Shown: positions 1-8,870 of the stretch, in pieces
Layout of the letters: every line of letters begins with the position of its first letter
Numbering within the stretch: the stretch's first letter is position 1
Assembly: GCF_011751945.2 (NCBI RefSeq)
Contig: NZ_CP064951.1
Coordinates: 1,116,001 to 1,180,000 of the forward strand
Direction: 5' to 3'
DNA from: Actinomyces sp. zg-332
Lineage (GTDB): Bacteria > Actinomycetota > Actinomycetes > Actinomycetales > Actinomycetaceae
Length of the DNA stretch: 64,000 nucleotides
Program-made: the position numbers and the translations under genes
Notes under the pieces: generated by a model
Databases searched by the model: none
Seen by the model: only the letters and a program-made list of their open reading frames with translations
What the model was told of the DNA's origin: nothing

Positions 1-1251
1 TAAGCTAGAGCCAATCGGACGAATTTTACTAACTGGCAATGGGCGTTTTGTTTTCTTATCTCTATAAACTTCGTAAAAAGAACCTTTTTTAAAACTTATA
101 ATCGACATATGAGAGTGTGTGGTTACAAAAACTTGATTTTCTTTTGCAATACCACAAATAAGTTTTGACATTTGTTTTTCTAATTTAGGGTAAAGATACA
201 GTTCAGGTTCCTCTAGTAAAAATAAAACAGGTTCTGCTTCATCTTTCTGCATTTCTACCAGTGTTTGCAATAAAGCTATCTTATACATACTTCTAGTCCC
301 AGAGCCAATTGACTGAAAGTCGATATTAGAATCTGTACCCGAAAACTTAAAATTTGTTTTTATACTTATATTTTCAAAAAATTGATTTGAAAATTGCCAT
401 TCAATTTCCACGTCATCATCGTATGATTCCTTAAAGTTTCTATTTAATTCGGTGGTTACCTTTTGTGCTTCAAATTGAATTCTTCTCAATAAATATTGAT
501 TAATCTGTGGAATTGATAGTTCGGAAATAGGGGTCTCCTCAATTATGTTATCTTCTAAATCTCTTTTAACATTCATATGTGGTAGTAACAAACTAAATAG
601 TTTGTTAGTTGTGCTGTCTGTTTCCCCTAACCTTTCTTGATTGAAATTTCTTTCATCGCGCAAATAGGCGTACCTTGGTTGAATAGTATTTTTTATTTGT
701 TCTATTTCTTTTTGACTTATTTTTATCTCTTTATTTTCTTTAAAGTCATATGTCGTTAAAAAGATTTCTTTTTCAATAGTCTTAGATTTCTTATTTTCAA
801 TAGTCTTAGATTTCTTATAAATTATATTAAAATATAATGATGTGCTATTTCTAGAAATACCCCACTCTTTTTTTATATTTTGTTTTAAATCATTTATGTA
901 TGACTTACTTTCAATATTTCTCGCTCTTCGACCTTTGGATTTTTCAAGTGCATTACTATACCATGGTGGTGTTTTCTCATCTATTTTTATATCATGCATA
1001 ATTCTCTTAATTGAGAAATCATCAAAGTCTAATCCTACTCCTATAACAATTTCTGTTTCTTGTTCCTCATCTTTACTAAACCTAAAATCAGAATCTTTTA
1101 CATCATATTCCCCAAGAAACGTCAAAATAGCAGATAATATAGAACTTTTACCTGAACTATTTTCCCCTATTAATCCTAGTGAATTAGAAATATTATTAAT
1201 TTCCAATTTTTTAATGGAGCGATAGTTTTTAATTAATATCTTGTTTATCAT
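1..1251 (-). CDS. OLD-like AAA/ABC-type ATPase, partial at the window edge
   Basis: The frame is open from the ATG at 1251 to the window edge, giving 417 residues without a stop. An ABC-type Walker A (GENSSGKSS, about residues 29-37) follows an N-terminal strand IKNYRSI. Near the end come a signature-like SIGSGTRS (about 314), a Walker B LFLLEEPE (about 344-350) and a switch TTHS (about 377). This order is that of OLD-family ATPases, which usually carry a C-terminal Toprim nuclease; that part would lie outside the window. AGGAG 7 nt before the ATG supports the start. The family includes GajA of Gabija and other defence nucleases, but the sequence seen does not decide which. A 24-bp tandem duplication (about 774-821) gives two KKSKTIE(N/K) units. 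Most of the insert between Walker A and the signature is not recognisable. Confidence 0.8.
   Translation of the reverse strand, partial: MINKILIKNYRSIKKLEINNISNSLGLIGENSSGKSSILSAILTFLGEYDVKDSDFRFSKDEEQETEIVIGVGLDFDDFSIKRIMHDIKIDEKTPPWYSNALEKSKGRRARNIESKSYINDLKQNIKKEWGISRNSTSLYFNIIYKKSKTIENKKSKTIEKEIFLTTYDFKENKEIKISQKEIEQIKNTIQPRYAYLRDERNFNQERLGETDSTTNKLFSLLLPHMNVKRDLEDNIIEETPISELSIPQINQYLLRRIQFEAQKVTTELNRNFKESYDDDVEIEWQFSNQFFENISIKTNFKFSGTDSNIDFQSIGSGTRSMYKIALLQTLVEMQKDEAEPVLFLLEEPELYLYPKLEKQMSKLICGIAKENQVFVTTHSHMSIISFKKGSFYEVYRDKKTKRPLPVSKIRPIGSSL
774..821 (-). repeat. 24-bp in-frame tandem duplication in the OLD-like gene
   Basis: Two adjacent copies of a 24-bp unit (period measured from CAATAGT at 774 to CAATAGT at 798) encode KKSKTIEN and KKSKTIEK. 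The period is a multiple of three, so copy-number change would keep the frame. Confidence 0.8.
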
Positions 1252-1333
1252 ATCAAAACTCCTAATATTTCACATAACTATTACAGAGATTGTTACAAAC
1301 ATCCTAAATAGACACATTCACAAGCCCATTTGT

Positions 1334-1384
1334 TTATTCCATCATTTCGAATAATTCAGAGAGTAAATCCATATTTCTCCCCAT
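1334..1384 (-). CDS. Candidate 16-residue ORF upstream of the OLD-like gene
   Basis: ATG at 1384 is preceded by GGAGG seven bases upstream (CCGGAGGATATTTATG) and encodes MGRNMDLLSELFEMME followed by TAA. The peptide is acidic and could form an amphipathic helix. It lies about 80 nt before the OLD-like ATPase start on the same strand, so it could be a small protein or a leader ORF of that gene. There is no family evidence; the support is the strong ribosome binding site and the position. Confidence 0.35.
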   Translation of the reverse strand: MGRNMDLLSELFEMME

Positions 1385-1627
1385 AAATATCCTCCGGTAG
1401 CCTCTTATCACTCCGTTGTGTTAGTCTACCGTCTCTAATGAAGTTTCATGACACTTATCAAAAACTTCACATAGATACCTATATTTAATATTATTGTAAC
1501 CATTTCGTTATAAAATTTACATAAATTAAACCCAAAATTGGAAAAATTAAGGTAGATTAATCTATTAAATTATGTAAATATAAAAATTATTAAAAAGTTA
1601 TTTTCATACAAAAAATATACATACAGT

Positions 1628-1663
1628 AAAACGCTAGCCGCTCTACTCAAGTGACTAGCGTTT
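1628..1663. terminator. Inverted repeat, possible bidirectional terminator
   Basis: A 9-bp stem AAACGCTAG (1629-1637) pairs with CTAGCGTTT (1655-1663), with a 17-nt loop. T runs follow on both strands. It separates the OLD-like gene from the decayed stretch to its right. Confidence 0.5.
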
Positions 1664-1815
1664 CCTGTGTAAAACTACTCCCAAGTTTTACAACAAATAA
1701 GTAGCACAAAATAACTATCTCTAAAGCTTCAGAATGCTATTTACCTCAGAGTCTAGAACTCACAGATTTCACCAGTTCTACCTGCAACTATTCTTAGCCT
1801 CATTCCTAACCCTTA

Positions 1816-2210
1816 CTATTTACAAGGCTTACTAGCCTTTTCACTACCTAAAATATATTCGTTTCCACTGGTAGCATCCATGCTTTTAGCTCTAATCACA
1901 GATTCTGCAAACTTATCATCTATTAATGCTCACACTTACAAGTGTTCGTATCAGTAACTATTACTATCATTCACAGGCTTCAATACTTATACTTACAATT
2001 ATCCTCGCGCGACTACTAGCCTCACTTAGAACGAACTACTTTACATATTTGCAAAATAACTACTTACCAATATCAGGCTTAACTAAACACCATAGATTTC
2101 AACAATTCCACCTATTGATACTCAGTTTCACTAACCATAGTTACCATATTTTCATCTACGGCTATCGCAGTCTCGCACAGGCCCTTAGTCTCACTCGTGA
2201 GCTTAGCTAC
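1816..2210 (-). pseudogene. Decayed coding stretch, family unknown
   Basis: The minus strand here is purine-rich like the real genes of the window, and its frames show coding-like pieces broken by stops. One piece reads KGLCETAIAVDENMVTMVSE (about 2120-2180). Another reads DDKFAESVIRAKSMDATSG and ends at TAG 1816-1818. No intact frame joins them. The word TGTTGAAATCTATGG and variants of it recur near 1770, 2095 and 2660 on the minus strand. The plus-strand open frame over the same interval has no ribosome binding site and an unlikely composition. The parent gene is not recognised. Confidence 0.3.
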
Positions 2211-2703
2211 TCACACTTACCGTTATCCGAACATATAGCTCTTAACCTCGGCTCGTGGATTTTGCTACTCGTACATACCATCATTCATACTATGACTTTG
2301 TACAATTATTTTGTTAATTTTTACATCTAGTAGTACTAGGCTTACCTATTTTCACAAAATTCACTTATATAAGAAGATAAACAGATTTCATAACATCCCA
2401 TTCTATCTTCTATCAGAAAAAATTGGAGAAACACCACAAATTTGTAGCTTACCCCAGGGCTATCCATAAAAAGCCTCCCACCAAAATGATGGAAGGCTTT
2501 TATAAACTTTTTACCTACCTACTGCCCCTTCAGTCAATAAGTATCGCTCGTGCAAAACTCGCTTAATTCAACAACTCCCTTTGGAACCTATTTTTCAGCT
2601 TTTTAGCACCAAAATAGCATCAGCAAGCCATTATTCACGCTCTCAAATCGCTAAAACCCACTGTTTTCAACAGTTTCACTACAGCGCGATATGTTCGTTA
2701 CTA
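2211..2703. other. Intergenic, no gene seen apart from a terminator
   Basis: Only the guaA terminator at 2468-2502 is clear. The rest holds scattered similarity to the decayed stretch to its left, such as a GTGAAACTGTTGAAAAC variant near 2660 on the minus strand. Confidence 0.4.
2468..2502 (-). terminator. Terminator downstream of guaA
   Basis: On the minus strand AAAGCCTTCCATC pairs with GGTGGGAGGCTTT across a short loop and is followed by further T. It lies about 200 nt past the guaA stop. Confidence 0.7.
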
Positions 2704-4290
2704 CTACTCCCACTCAATGGTTGCTGGTGGCTTAGATGTACAGTCCAAAACTACCCTGTTCACATCTGGCACGTTGTTAGTAATCAAGTTTGAAATGTGT
2801 GCTAACAAGTCGTATGGCAAGCGTGACCAGTCAGCTGTCATTGCGTCTTCGCTGGAAACTGGACGCAATACAATTGGGTGTCCGTAAGTCCTGTGATCTC
2901 CTTGCACACCGACTGAACGTACATCGGCTAGTAACACAACTGGACATTGCCAAATTTGCCTGTCGAGGCCTGCTGCTGAGAGTTCTTCGCGTACAATCTT
3001 GTCGGCTGCTCGTAAAGTATCTAAGCGTTCACGTGTGATTTCTCCAACGATACGAATACCAAGCCCTGGTCCTGGGAATGGCTGACGCCAAACGATTGCT
3101 TCAGGTACTCCTAGTTCCAAGCCAACTGCTCGTACTTCATCTTTGAATAGCTCACGTAGTGGTTCGATTAGTTCAAACTGCATATCGTCTGGCAAGCCAC
3201 CAACGTTGTGGTGTGATTTGATGTTTGAAGTTCCGCTTCCTCCACCTGATTCAACTACGTCAGGGTATAGCGTTCCTTGTACTAGGAATTTGACTTCTTT
3301 ACCATCATTTCCAGCTTCATCTACGATGTCACGGGCTGCTTGTTCGAATACTCGAATGAATTCACGACCAATGATTTTGCGTTTTTCTTCAGGTTCAGTT
3401 ACGCCTTTCAAAGCGTTCAAGAAACGTTCCTGTGCGTCTACTACAACTAGGTTTACTCCTGTTGCTTCAACGAAATCTTTTTCAACCTGTTCAACTTCAC
3501 CAGCACGTAATAAACCGTGGTCAACGAATACACAAGTTAGCTGGTCACCAATAGCTTTTTGCACAAGAGCCGCAGCAACAGAGGAGTCAACACCACCAGA
3601 CAGACCACATATCACACGAGCATCCCCTACTTTTTCACGGATTAGCTCTATTTGTGTATCAACGATTGAGTCAACTGTCCAGTCTGGAGCAATGTTTGCG
3701 CCTTCATATAGGAAGTTTTCGAGTGCTTTTTGTCCATATTCGCTGTGCTGTACTTCTAGGTGCCACTGTACACCGTATAATCGTTTTTCGTTGTTTTCAA
3801 AAGCGGCTACTGGGCTACCTTCTGAAACTGCGATTACATCAAAGCCTTCTGGCGCTTCTTGTACTGAGTCTCCGTGGCTCATCCATGTACTTTCTGTGCC
3901 TTCGTTGCCATGTAGCAACAAGTTTGATGAGCAAATCTGTACTTGTGTTTTTCCGTATTCACGTATCTTTGTCTCACCGACTTTACCGCCCATTGCCTTA
4001 GCCATTACTTGGAATCCGTAGCAAATACCTAGGACTGGGACTCCTGCTTCAAATAGGTCAGCTGAAATGTTTGGTGCGCCTTCTTCATATACTGATGATG
4101 GACCACCTGAAAGAATGATAGCGACTGGGTTTTTAGCTAGTATTTCTTCAACAGGCATTGTGTGTGGAACAATTTCAGAGTAAATGTGTGCTTCACGTAC
4201 ACGGCGTGCAATTAGTTGTGCGTATTGTGCACCAAAATCGACGACTAAAACAGGTGCATTTTTACCTGAGAATACTTTATTATCTGGCAT
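2704..4290 (-). CDS. guaA: GMP synthase (glutamine-hydrolysing)
   Basis: It converts XMP, ATP and glutamine to GMP, the last step of guanylate synthesis, in the cytoplasm. The 528 residues match the usual length. The N-terminal class I amidotransferase domain has Cys90 in GICYGFQ and the His/Glu pair in GVQWHLEV (about 173-180). This is normally GVQFHPEV, so two flanking residues differ but Cys, His and Glu are kept. The PP-loop SGGVDS sits at 231-236, and the C-terminal dimerisation part ends in the typical [23 protein letters not shown] before ATG 4290 supports the start. The gene stands alone with its own terminator. Confidence 0.97.
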   Translation of the reverse strand: MPDNKVFSGKNAPVLVVDFGAQYAQLIARRVREAHIYSEIVPHTMPVEEILAKNPVAIILSGGPSSVYEEGAPNISADLFEAGVPVLGICYGFQVMAKAMGGKVGETKIREYGKTQVQICSSNLLLHGNEGTESTWMSHGDSVQEAPEGFDVIAVSEGSPVAAFENNEKRLYGVQWHLEVQHSEYGQKALENFLYEGANIAPDWTVDSIVDTQIELIREKVGDARVICGLSGGVDSSVAAALVQKAIGDQLTCVFVDHGLLRAGEVEQVEKDFVEATGVNLVVVDAQERFLNALKGVTEPEEKRKIIGREFIRVFEQAARDIVDEAGNDGKEVKFLVQGTLYPDVVESGGGSGTSNIKSHHNVGGLPDDMQFELIEPLRELFKDEVRAVGLELGVPEAIVWRQPFPGPGLGIRIVGEITRERLDTLRAADKIVREELSAAGLDRQIWQCPVVLLADVRSVGVQGDHRTYGHPIVLRPVSSEDAMTADWSRLPYDLLAHISNLITNNVPDVNRVVLDCTSKPPATIEWE

Positions 4291-4532
4291 TTACTTTCCC
4301 AATCAGTTACTTTTTCAAGATAAACATATATAGACTTCAATGATAACATTTTAGCTTATAGCTTCAAATATTTCGCTGTTTTTATTTAGGTATTTTCTTG
4401 GCCACATTTATGGGAAAAACTTTATACATAGCGCTTATTTGTCATTGTTCATTTATCTCATACACTTTGTATGCTTTTAAAACTTATTCATTTTGCCTGT
4501 TCACGTATTCTTATATTACTTTACAACTATGT

Positions 4533-4652
4533 TCAGCTGCTTCCCCTTATAATTTTATCGATATTAAAGTCGAGTACCATTACATAGTTTTGCCCAGCAC
4601 TTACAAATATCATATAAGGAACAATAAAAAGCGTATACGCAAATATAGTCAT
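4533..4652 (-). CDS. Candidate 39-residue membrane peptide or gene remnant
   Basis: ATG 4652 to TGA 4533-4535 encodes a 39-residue peptide with one hydrophobic segment (IFAYTLFIVPYMIFVSAG) and a charged tail (NIDKIIRGSS). Its ATG overlaps the stop of the upstream small ORF as ATGA, the usual arrangement for coupled translation. The two may instead be pieces of one decayed membrane-protein gene. There is no clear Shine-Dalgarno and no family is recognised. Confidence 0.3.
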   Translation of the reverse strand: MTIFAYTLFIVPYMIFVSAGQNYVMVLDFNIDKIIRGSS

Positions 4653-4753
4653 GTAGTTTTGTGTGGTAATTCAATGCTTTCAGGAATTGTAGCTTCTAAA
4701 CCATTTTTCAAATTACTAGCAAAGTCGATAAATATCTTGTTAAAAACAATCAC
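4649..4753 (-). CDS. Candidate 34-residue small ORF or gene remnant
   Basis: GTG 4753 to TGA 4649-4651 encodes 34 residues, including FASNLKNGLEATIPESIELP, whose composition is that of real protein rather than chance. It overlaps the next small ORF by ATGA. The start is uncertain and decay of a longer gene is equally possible. Confidence 0.3.
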   Translation of the reverse strand: MIVFNKIFIDFASNLKNGLEATIPESIELPHKTT

Positions 4754-5059
4754 ATAAAACTACAGGCAATACTTAAACAGTACAAAGAGTAAAGTTCAAT
4801 ACATTAAGGTAAACGTTCCAAACACACAGAAAACATTATAGTTTACTAACAAAAACAATTTTATCTAAGTAGAATTGACTAGTTTTTACTACTCTGACAA
4901 AATTAGTTATATAGCCTTACTAACTCACTTGTATATGCAAAAGATATCGTGAATTGGACTCTTATGGTGCAGGACCTAATTGAAAACATTTGCAACTGCA
5001 GCAGCTTACTTTTCACTGAAAATAAAAAATAACAGGTATTAAAAGATTGAGGAAAAGCT

Positions 5060-5341
5060 ATGAAAAGTCGTTTATCAGTCATAGCAAGTTTATCGACAGC
5101 GTTGTCGTTTGCATACTTATTTACAATACATCTAACTGTTCCTGACATTATTTGGGATAGCGTGCCTATGTCACTTCTGATTTTTGGTTATCCTGTATTA
5201 GTTGGCATAATTCTTTTAGGTTTTTCTCTAAAACACAAGGATAACAAAAGCATATTTTTAAGCATTACACATATTTTTTCTCCAATAATAGTAGGATTAA
5301 TTTATGCTGCAATCTTTAATATAAGTCCGCTAGTTTTCTAA
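5060..5341 (+). CDS. Small membrane protein, unknown function
   Basis: The 93-residue protein has three hydrophobic stretches (about residues 5-27, 34-55 and 66-90) and almost no soluble part, so it should be an inner-membrane protein. GAGGA nine bases before ATG 5060 supports expression. The DUF3021-like gene follows 267 bp downstream in the same direction and is similarly hydrophobic. I do not recognise a family. Confidence 0.6.
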   Translation: MKSRLSVIASLSTALSFAYLFTIHLTVPDIIWDSVPMSLLIFGYPVLVGIILLGFSLKHKDNKSIFLSITHIFSPIIVGLIYAAIFNISPLVF

Positions 5342-5421
5342 GTTTTACTGCAAATGTAATACTTTTAATGAAGCCCAAAGCTGATAAAACTAGTAATGTT
5401 TTAAAAATAAGTAATTCTTAT

Positions 5422-5490
5422 AAAGCTGGTATAGATTAGTTTTAAATTACAACTTTTTGTAAATACTACATAACTTTTCATACCAGCTTT
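5422..5490. other. Long-loop inverted repeat
   Basis: AAAGCTGGTAT (5422-5432) and ATACCAGCTTT (5480-5490) form a perfect 11-bp stem around a 47-nt loop. It lies between two small membrane-protein genes and could be a terminator or a structured RNA element. Confidence 0.4.
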
Positions 5491-5608
5491 GTCATTTCTT
5501 TTAGAAAGCTTATTAGATTTTAAGAAACTACTATCCCTCGCACAAAATCAAGATAGAAAAGATATCTTAAAAGTGACATAATGTTAGTAGATATTTAGAA
5601 GTGAAAAT

Positions 5609-6001
5609 TTGAAGTTTCGGATACACAAAATGTTAATAAGAAAAGCAATACTTAGAGGAATTATTCCTTTGAGCATAATGACTGTATTATCAATAATAAT
5701 GAGCTATCAGAAAATTGACCCGTTTCAGGTCAGAGGAACATTTCTAGTCGGTATTATAGGAGCTTCGGTGGCAGCTACCTCAGTAATATACGAAATTGAA
5801 AATTGGTCTTTACTTAAGCAATCAATCGTGCACTTCGTAATTATGACATTAACAGTATTTCCGTGCTTATTAGTAAGTGGTTGGTATAAGTTAAATACTT
5901 CTCTAGATTATCTGAAAGTATTTGGAATATTTTTGTTGGTAGGAATCGTGCTATGGAGTATTGCATACGTTGTTTTTGGTAAATTACTAGCCAAAAACTA
6001 G
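5609..6001 (+). CDS. DUF3021-like four-helix membrane protein
   Basis: The 130 residues form four hydrophobic segments with the motif SVIYEIENWSLLKQSIVHF in the middle, which I recognise from DUF3021 proteins. Those are often encoded next to a LytTR-type regulator, but none is present here. The start is TTG 5609 with AGAAG upstream; ATG 5630 is the alternative and would remove seven residues. A hairpin terminator follows at 6027. Biochemical function is unknown. Confidence 0.75.
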   Translation: MKFRIHKMLIRKAILRGIIPLSIMTVLSIIMSYQKIDPFQVRGTFLVGIIGASVAATSVIYEIENWSLLKQSIVHFVIMTLTVFPCLLVSGWYKLNTSLDYLKVFGIFLLVGIVLWSIAYVVFGKLLAKN

Positions 6002-6026
6002 CATTTTGCCAACAGATAATATAACT

Positions 6027-6058
6027 AAACGATAAAGCAAAACTATCGTTTTATTATT
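6027..6058 (+). terminator. Terminator after the DUF3021-like gene
   Basis: AAACGATA (6027-6034) pairs with TATCGTTT (6044-6051), followed by TATTATTC. Confidence 0.6.
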
Positions 6059-6305
6059 CTCCTTTATACTCGTACTTTCGTGTAAGGCAAGTAAAACTTT
6101 TCTACAAAATCTCAAGCACTATCTAATAAGCAGATTTTATGCATTACCTTTGCATTACTTTGCAAAACTAAACGACGGCTTTCCCTAAAAAAAGAGCAAT
6201 AAGCTAACTGCTAAAAAGCGTCAGTGACTCTTATACGCACCTACAAACAAGGTTTACTGTACTAGTCCGACAACTTCTGCCGTATTAACCGTAGCACTAC
6301 CAGAA
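6059..6305. other. Intergenic, nothing recognised
   Basis: This AT-rich spacer lies between the DUF3021-like gene and the convergent pta. No ackA and no RNA gene are visible. Confidence 0.5.
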
Positions 6306-7295
6306 TTATTGCGCCTGCACAGCTGTAACAATAATGGTATCGATGATATCTTGCACAGTAGCCCCACGAGATAAGTCATTAACCGGCTTATTCAATCCTT
6401 GTAAAATTGGGCCTATTGCTGGGATATTTGCCGATCTTTGGACTGCTTTATAGCATATATTGCCAGCAGTCAAATCTGGGAAAATCATAACATTTGCTTG
6501 CCCAGCAACTTTATCTTCAGGTAGTTTGATTGCAGCTACATTCTCATCGACTGCTGCGTCATATTGTATAGGACCTGTGAAATCAAAACTAACTTTTTCT
6601 TCTTCTAATATCTTGGCAACTCGCTTTATTTTTTCTACGTCTTCGCCTTTTCCTGAAGATCCTGTGGAGTACGAAAGTAAGGCAACTTTAGGTGTTATAC
6701 TGAATTTTTCAGCTGTTTGTGCACTAGATTTAGCTATTTGTACTAATTGTTCAACATTTGGGTTAGGATTTACAGCACAGTCAGCATACACTAGTACTTC
6801 CTCATCAAAAACCATAAAGAAAACTGAGGATATAACTGAGGTTCCAACCGAAGTCTTTATTATTTGGAAAGCAGGAATTATAGTGTCAGCTGTTGTATGT
6901 ACTGCCCCACATACAAGACCATCAGCTTGTCCATTATGAACCATCATTGTGGCAAAGTAACATTCGTTACTAATTTTTTCTCTAGCTTCTTCCAAAGTAA
7001 TATTTTTTGTTTTCCGTAGCTCATAAAAGTCTTGAACGTATTCATCAAATAAAGAGTTGCCTTCAATGCTTACAATTTCAGCTTTACTCAAATCTATTTC
7101 GAGTTCGTTTGCACGAGCAAGAATTTTTTCTTCATACCCGAGCAATATAATATTAGCTATTTTGTTTTCTAAGATATAGCTAGTAGCTTGTAAAACTCTA
7201 TCATCGTGGCTTTCAGGTAGCACTATTGTTTTCAAAGAACTCTTAGCTTTTTCAATAAGTTGAATTTGAAAGCTAGTTTTTTTGTAGTCAACCAT
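6306..7295 (-). CDS. pta: Phosphate acetyltransferase
   Basis: It interconverts acetyl-CoA and phosphate with acetyl phosphate and CoA in acetate overflow metabolism. The 329 residues correspond to the short class without the N-terminal P-loop/DRTGG domains. The family signature GPILQGLNKPVNDLSRGATV sits near the C-terminus and YSTGSSGKG in the middle. GGAG before ATG 7295 supports the start. The acetate kinase gene often found next to pta is absent on both sides; upstream lies the glycosyltransferase-GtrA cluster, 57 bp away and on the same strand. Confidence 0.95.
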   Translation of the reverse strand: MVDYKKTSFQIQLIEKAKSSLKTIVLPESHDDRVLQATSYILENKIANIILLGYEEKILARANELEIDLSKAEIVSIEGNSLFDEYVQDFYELRKTKNITLEEAREKISNECYFATMMVHNGQADGLVCGAVHTTADTIIPAFQIIKTSVGTSVISSVFFMVFDEEVLVYADCAVNPNPNVEQLVQIAKSSAQTAEKFSITPKVALLSYSTGSSGKGEDVEKIKRVAKILEEEKVSFDFTGPIQYDAAVDENVAAIKLPEDKVAGQANVMIFPDLTAGNICYKAVQRSANIPAIGPILQGLNKPVNDLSRGATVQDIIDTIIVTAVQAQ

Positions 7296-7352
7296 AATAG
7301 AGCTCCAAAGGTAGAAGTAATATTGAAACTATTGTAGTTATGCTTCTTGGGT

Positions 7353-7754
7353 TTAATCCATATTTTTAGGGAATATTAAATGTTTCATTATAGGAAAGTT
7401 CCATAATGTTACACATGCGGTAGCAAAAACCTTACCTAGCATATAAGCCTGCCAATATACTTCAAAAAATTGAACAACGATAGCTGTAAATCCCATGTTA
7501 ACTAGCAATAAGATTGCATATTTGATTATAGGAGCAACACTTTGCATACGATGTGAGAATGTGAAACGCATTTGTGTGAAGTATGCATAAACAGTAGATA
7601 CCGCAAAGGCTATAATGGCGCTACTCCACGCTGATAATCCTAGAATTGATTTAAAGAAATATAGGGTTGAAAAATCAATTACAAAAGCACTTCCGCCAAA
7701 AAATAAGTATTTAAAAAGTGTTACTAATTGTGCTTTTTGGAGATTATCAGGCAT
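7353..7754 (-). CDS. GtrA family membrane protein
   Basis: GtrA-type proteins are four-helix membrane proteins proposed to flip or handle polyprenyl-phosphate-linked sugars. KYLFFGGSAFVIDFSTLYFF and the later NFPIMKHLIF are typical. The longer reading frame begins at 7793, but AGGAG six bases before ATG 7754 fits a start there and gives 133 residues. That start overlaps the DUF2304 gene by a few bases. With the GT2 and DUF2304 genes it forms a compact three-gene module. Confidence 0.85.
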   Translation of the reverse strand: MPDNLQKAQLVTLFKYLFFGGSAFVIDFSTLYFFKSILGLSAWSSAIIAFAVSTVYAYFTQMRFTFSHRMQSVAPIIKYAILLLVNMGFTAIVVQFFEVYWQAYMLGKVFATACVTLWNFPIMKHLIFPKNMD

Positions 7755-8121
7755 CCGTACTCCTGTTTGAGATAACTTTAGATTCCAAAGCATCTACACG
7801 ATTTTGCATAATAGCTAGTTCTTCAGTCAAAATTCTGCGTTCTTCTTCTATTTTACTTATATTTACTGCCTGCTGAATGGTTGTTATGACAAGGATAGTC
7901 ATAACTCCTGTAAATACCATATTCGATGCGTAAGTAAAACCCAAGAAATGTGATATGTTATCAATGATTTTCGAAGGAAGTAGAAGTACTATTAGTGCAG
8001 AAATGTCTAAAAATAGCCAAAAGCTAACGTATTTTTCTTTAATTTTATGTGACCGTAGTAAAAGTATTAGAATTATTGCTAGTACTACTGTTAAAGCGAA
8101 CAGTAAAATTTGATATATCAC
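7747..8121 (-). CDS. DUF2304 membrane protein
   Basis: The 124 residues comprise three transmembrane segments followed by a coiled-coil-like tail (ISKIEEERRILTEELAIMQN). This is the usual plan of DUF2304 proteins, which are encoded beside GT2 polyprenyl glycosyltransferases. The start GTG at 8121 shares its first base with the TAG of the preceding gene, so translation is probably coupled. Function is unknown beyond the association. Confidence 0.85.
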   Translation of the reverse strand: MIYQILLFALTVVLAIILILLLRSHKIKEKYVSFWLFLDISALIVLLLPSKIIDNISHFLGFTYASNMVFTGVMTILVITTIQQAVNISKIEEERRILTEELAIMQNRVDALESKVISNRSTDA

Positions 8122-8870
8122 TATTTTATCTCCATTCTAGGAGAAATTATGGCTATGAATAAAGCAAGGATAGCTCTGAACAAAAATATTGCTGATTTTA
8201 TAGGTGAATGTGAGGCGGTTCCTGCTATACGTTCATGCATAGCTACTGGAATTTGACCTATTTTCAAACCAGCCTTATGTGCGATACATAGCGCTTCAAT
8301 GGTGTCCCCTAAATATTCAGCAGGGTAGGATTTCTTATAAAATTTTAGTGTTTTTGCTGAATATAGCTTGAATCCACTAGTTACATCGGTTAATTTCACT
8401 CCAGTTTGTATAGACAAAACTTTAGCTAAAAATAACATGGCAAACCAGCGCAAACCTCTAACTTTGTAGTTACCTTCTCCAGCAAATCTTGCTCCAATTA
8501 CGATGTCTAGGTTTTGTTCAATCGCTTTATCTAACATTTGAGGAATATATTTAGGGTCATGCTGCCCATCTGAGTCAACTTGAACAGCCCAGCTGTAATT
8601 ATTATTAACAGCGTATTTGAAACCTGTACGCATTGCTCCACCTACACCCAAGTTGATAGGTAAGTCTACAGTACACACGTTTAGTGAACGAGCAACACTA
8701 GAAGTATTATCATTAGAACAATCATTTACTACAAGTATGTCAGCATACGGAACTTTTTCACGGATAGTGTGAACAACTGTTGGTAATGACTTTTCTTCAT
8801 TGAAAGCCGGTAATATGATTAGGATTTTTCCTATATCACTATATTTATCATTACAAGATTGTTTATCCAT
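8121..8870 (-). CDS. Family 2 glycosyltransferase (polyprenyl-phosphate sugar transferase type)
   Basis: It probably transfers a hexose from a nucleotide sugar to a polyprenyl phosphate on the cytoplasmic side. The GT-A fold shows ILPAFNEEKSLP (about 19-30), VNDCSNDNT and the metal-binding QVDSDGQHD. The C-terminal end (about 225-245) is hydrophobic and may contact the membrane. The length of 249 fits DPM1-like bacterial enzymes. ATG 8870 has AAGG close upstream. It leads the cluster with DUF2304 and GtrA; the donor sugar cannot be told. Confidence 0.88.
   Translation of the reverse strand: MDKQSCNDKYSDIGKILIILPAFNEEKSLPTVVHTIREKVPYADILVVNDCSNDNTSSVARSLNVCTVDLPINLGVGGAMRTGFKYAVNNNYSWAVQVDSDGQHDPKYIPQMLDKAIEQNLDIVIGARFAGEGNYKVRGLRWFAMLFLAKVLSIQTGVKLTDVTSGFKLYSAKTLKFYKKSYPAEYLGDTIEALCIAHKAGLKIGQIPVAMHERIAGTASHSPIKSAIFLFRAILALFIAIISPRMEIK

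Larger units (their letters stand above)
4291..5059. other. Intergenic 770 bp with two overlapping small ORFs
   Basis: No standard gene is recognised. The minus strand contains two short coding-like ORFs (4649-4753 and 4533-4652) listed separately. The 119-residue plus-strand frame at 4398 looks like a chance opening. Confidence 0.4.

Noticed and set aside
1926-2330. Plus-strand open frame of 134 codons
   Set aside because: No ribosome binding site, a His/Tyr/Leu-heavy composition typical of an antisense frame, and better coding signal in broken pieces on the other strand.
4398-4757. Plus-strand open frame of 119 codons after guaA
   Set aside because: No ribosome binding site, Cys/Tyr/Ser-rich composition, and coding-like signal on the opposite strand.
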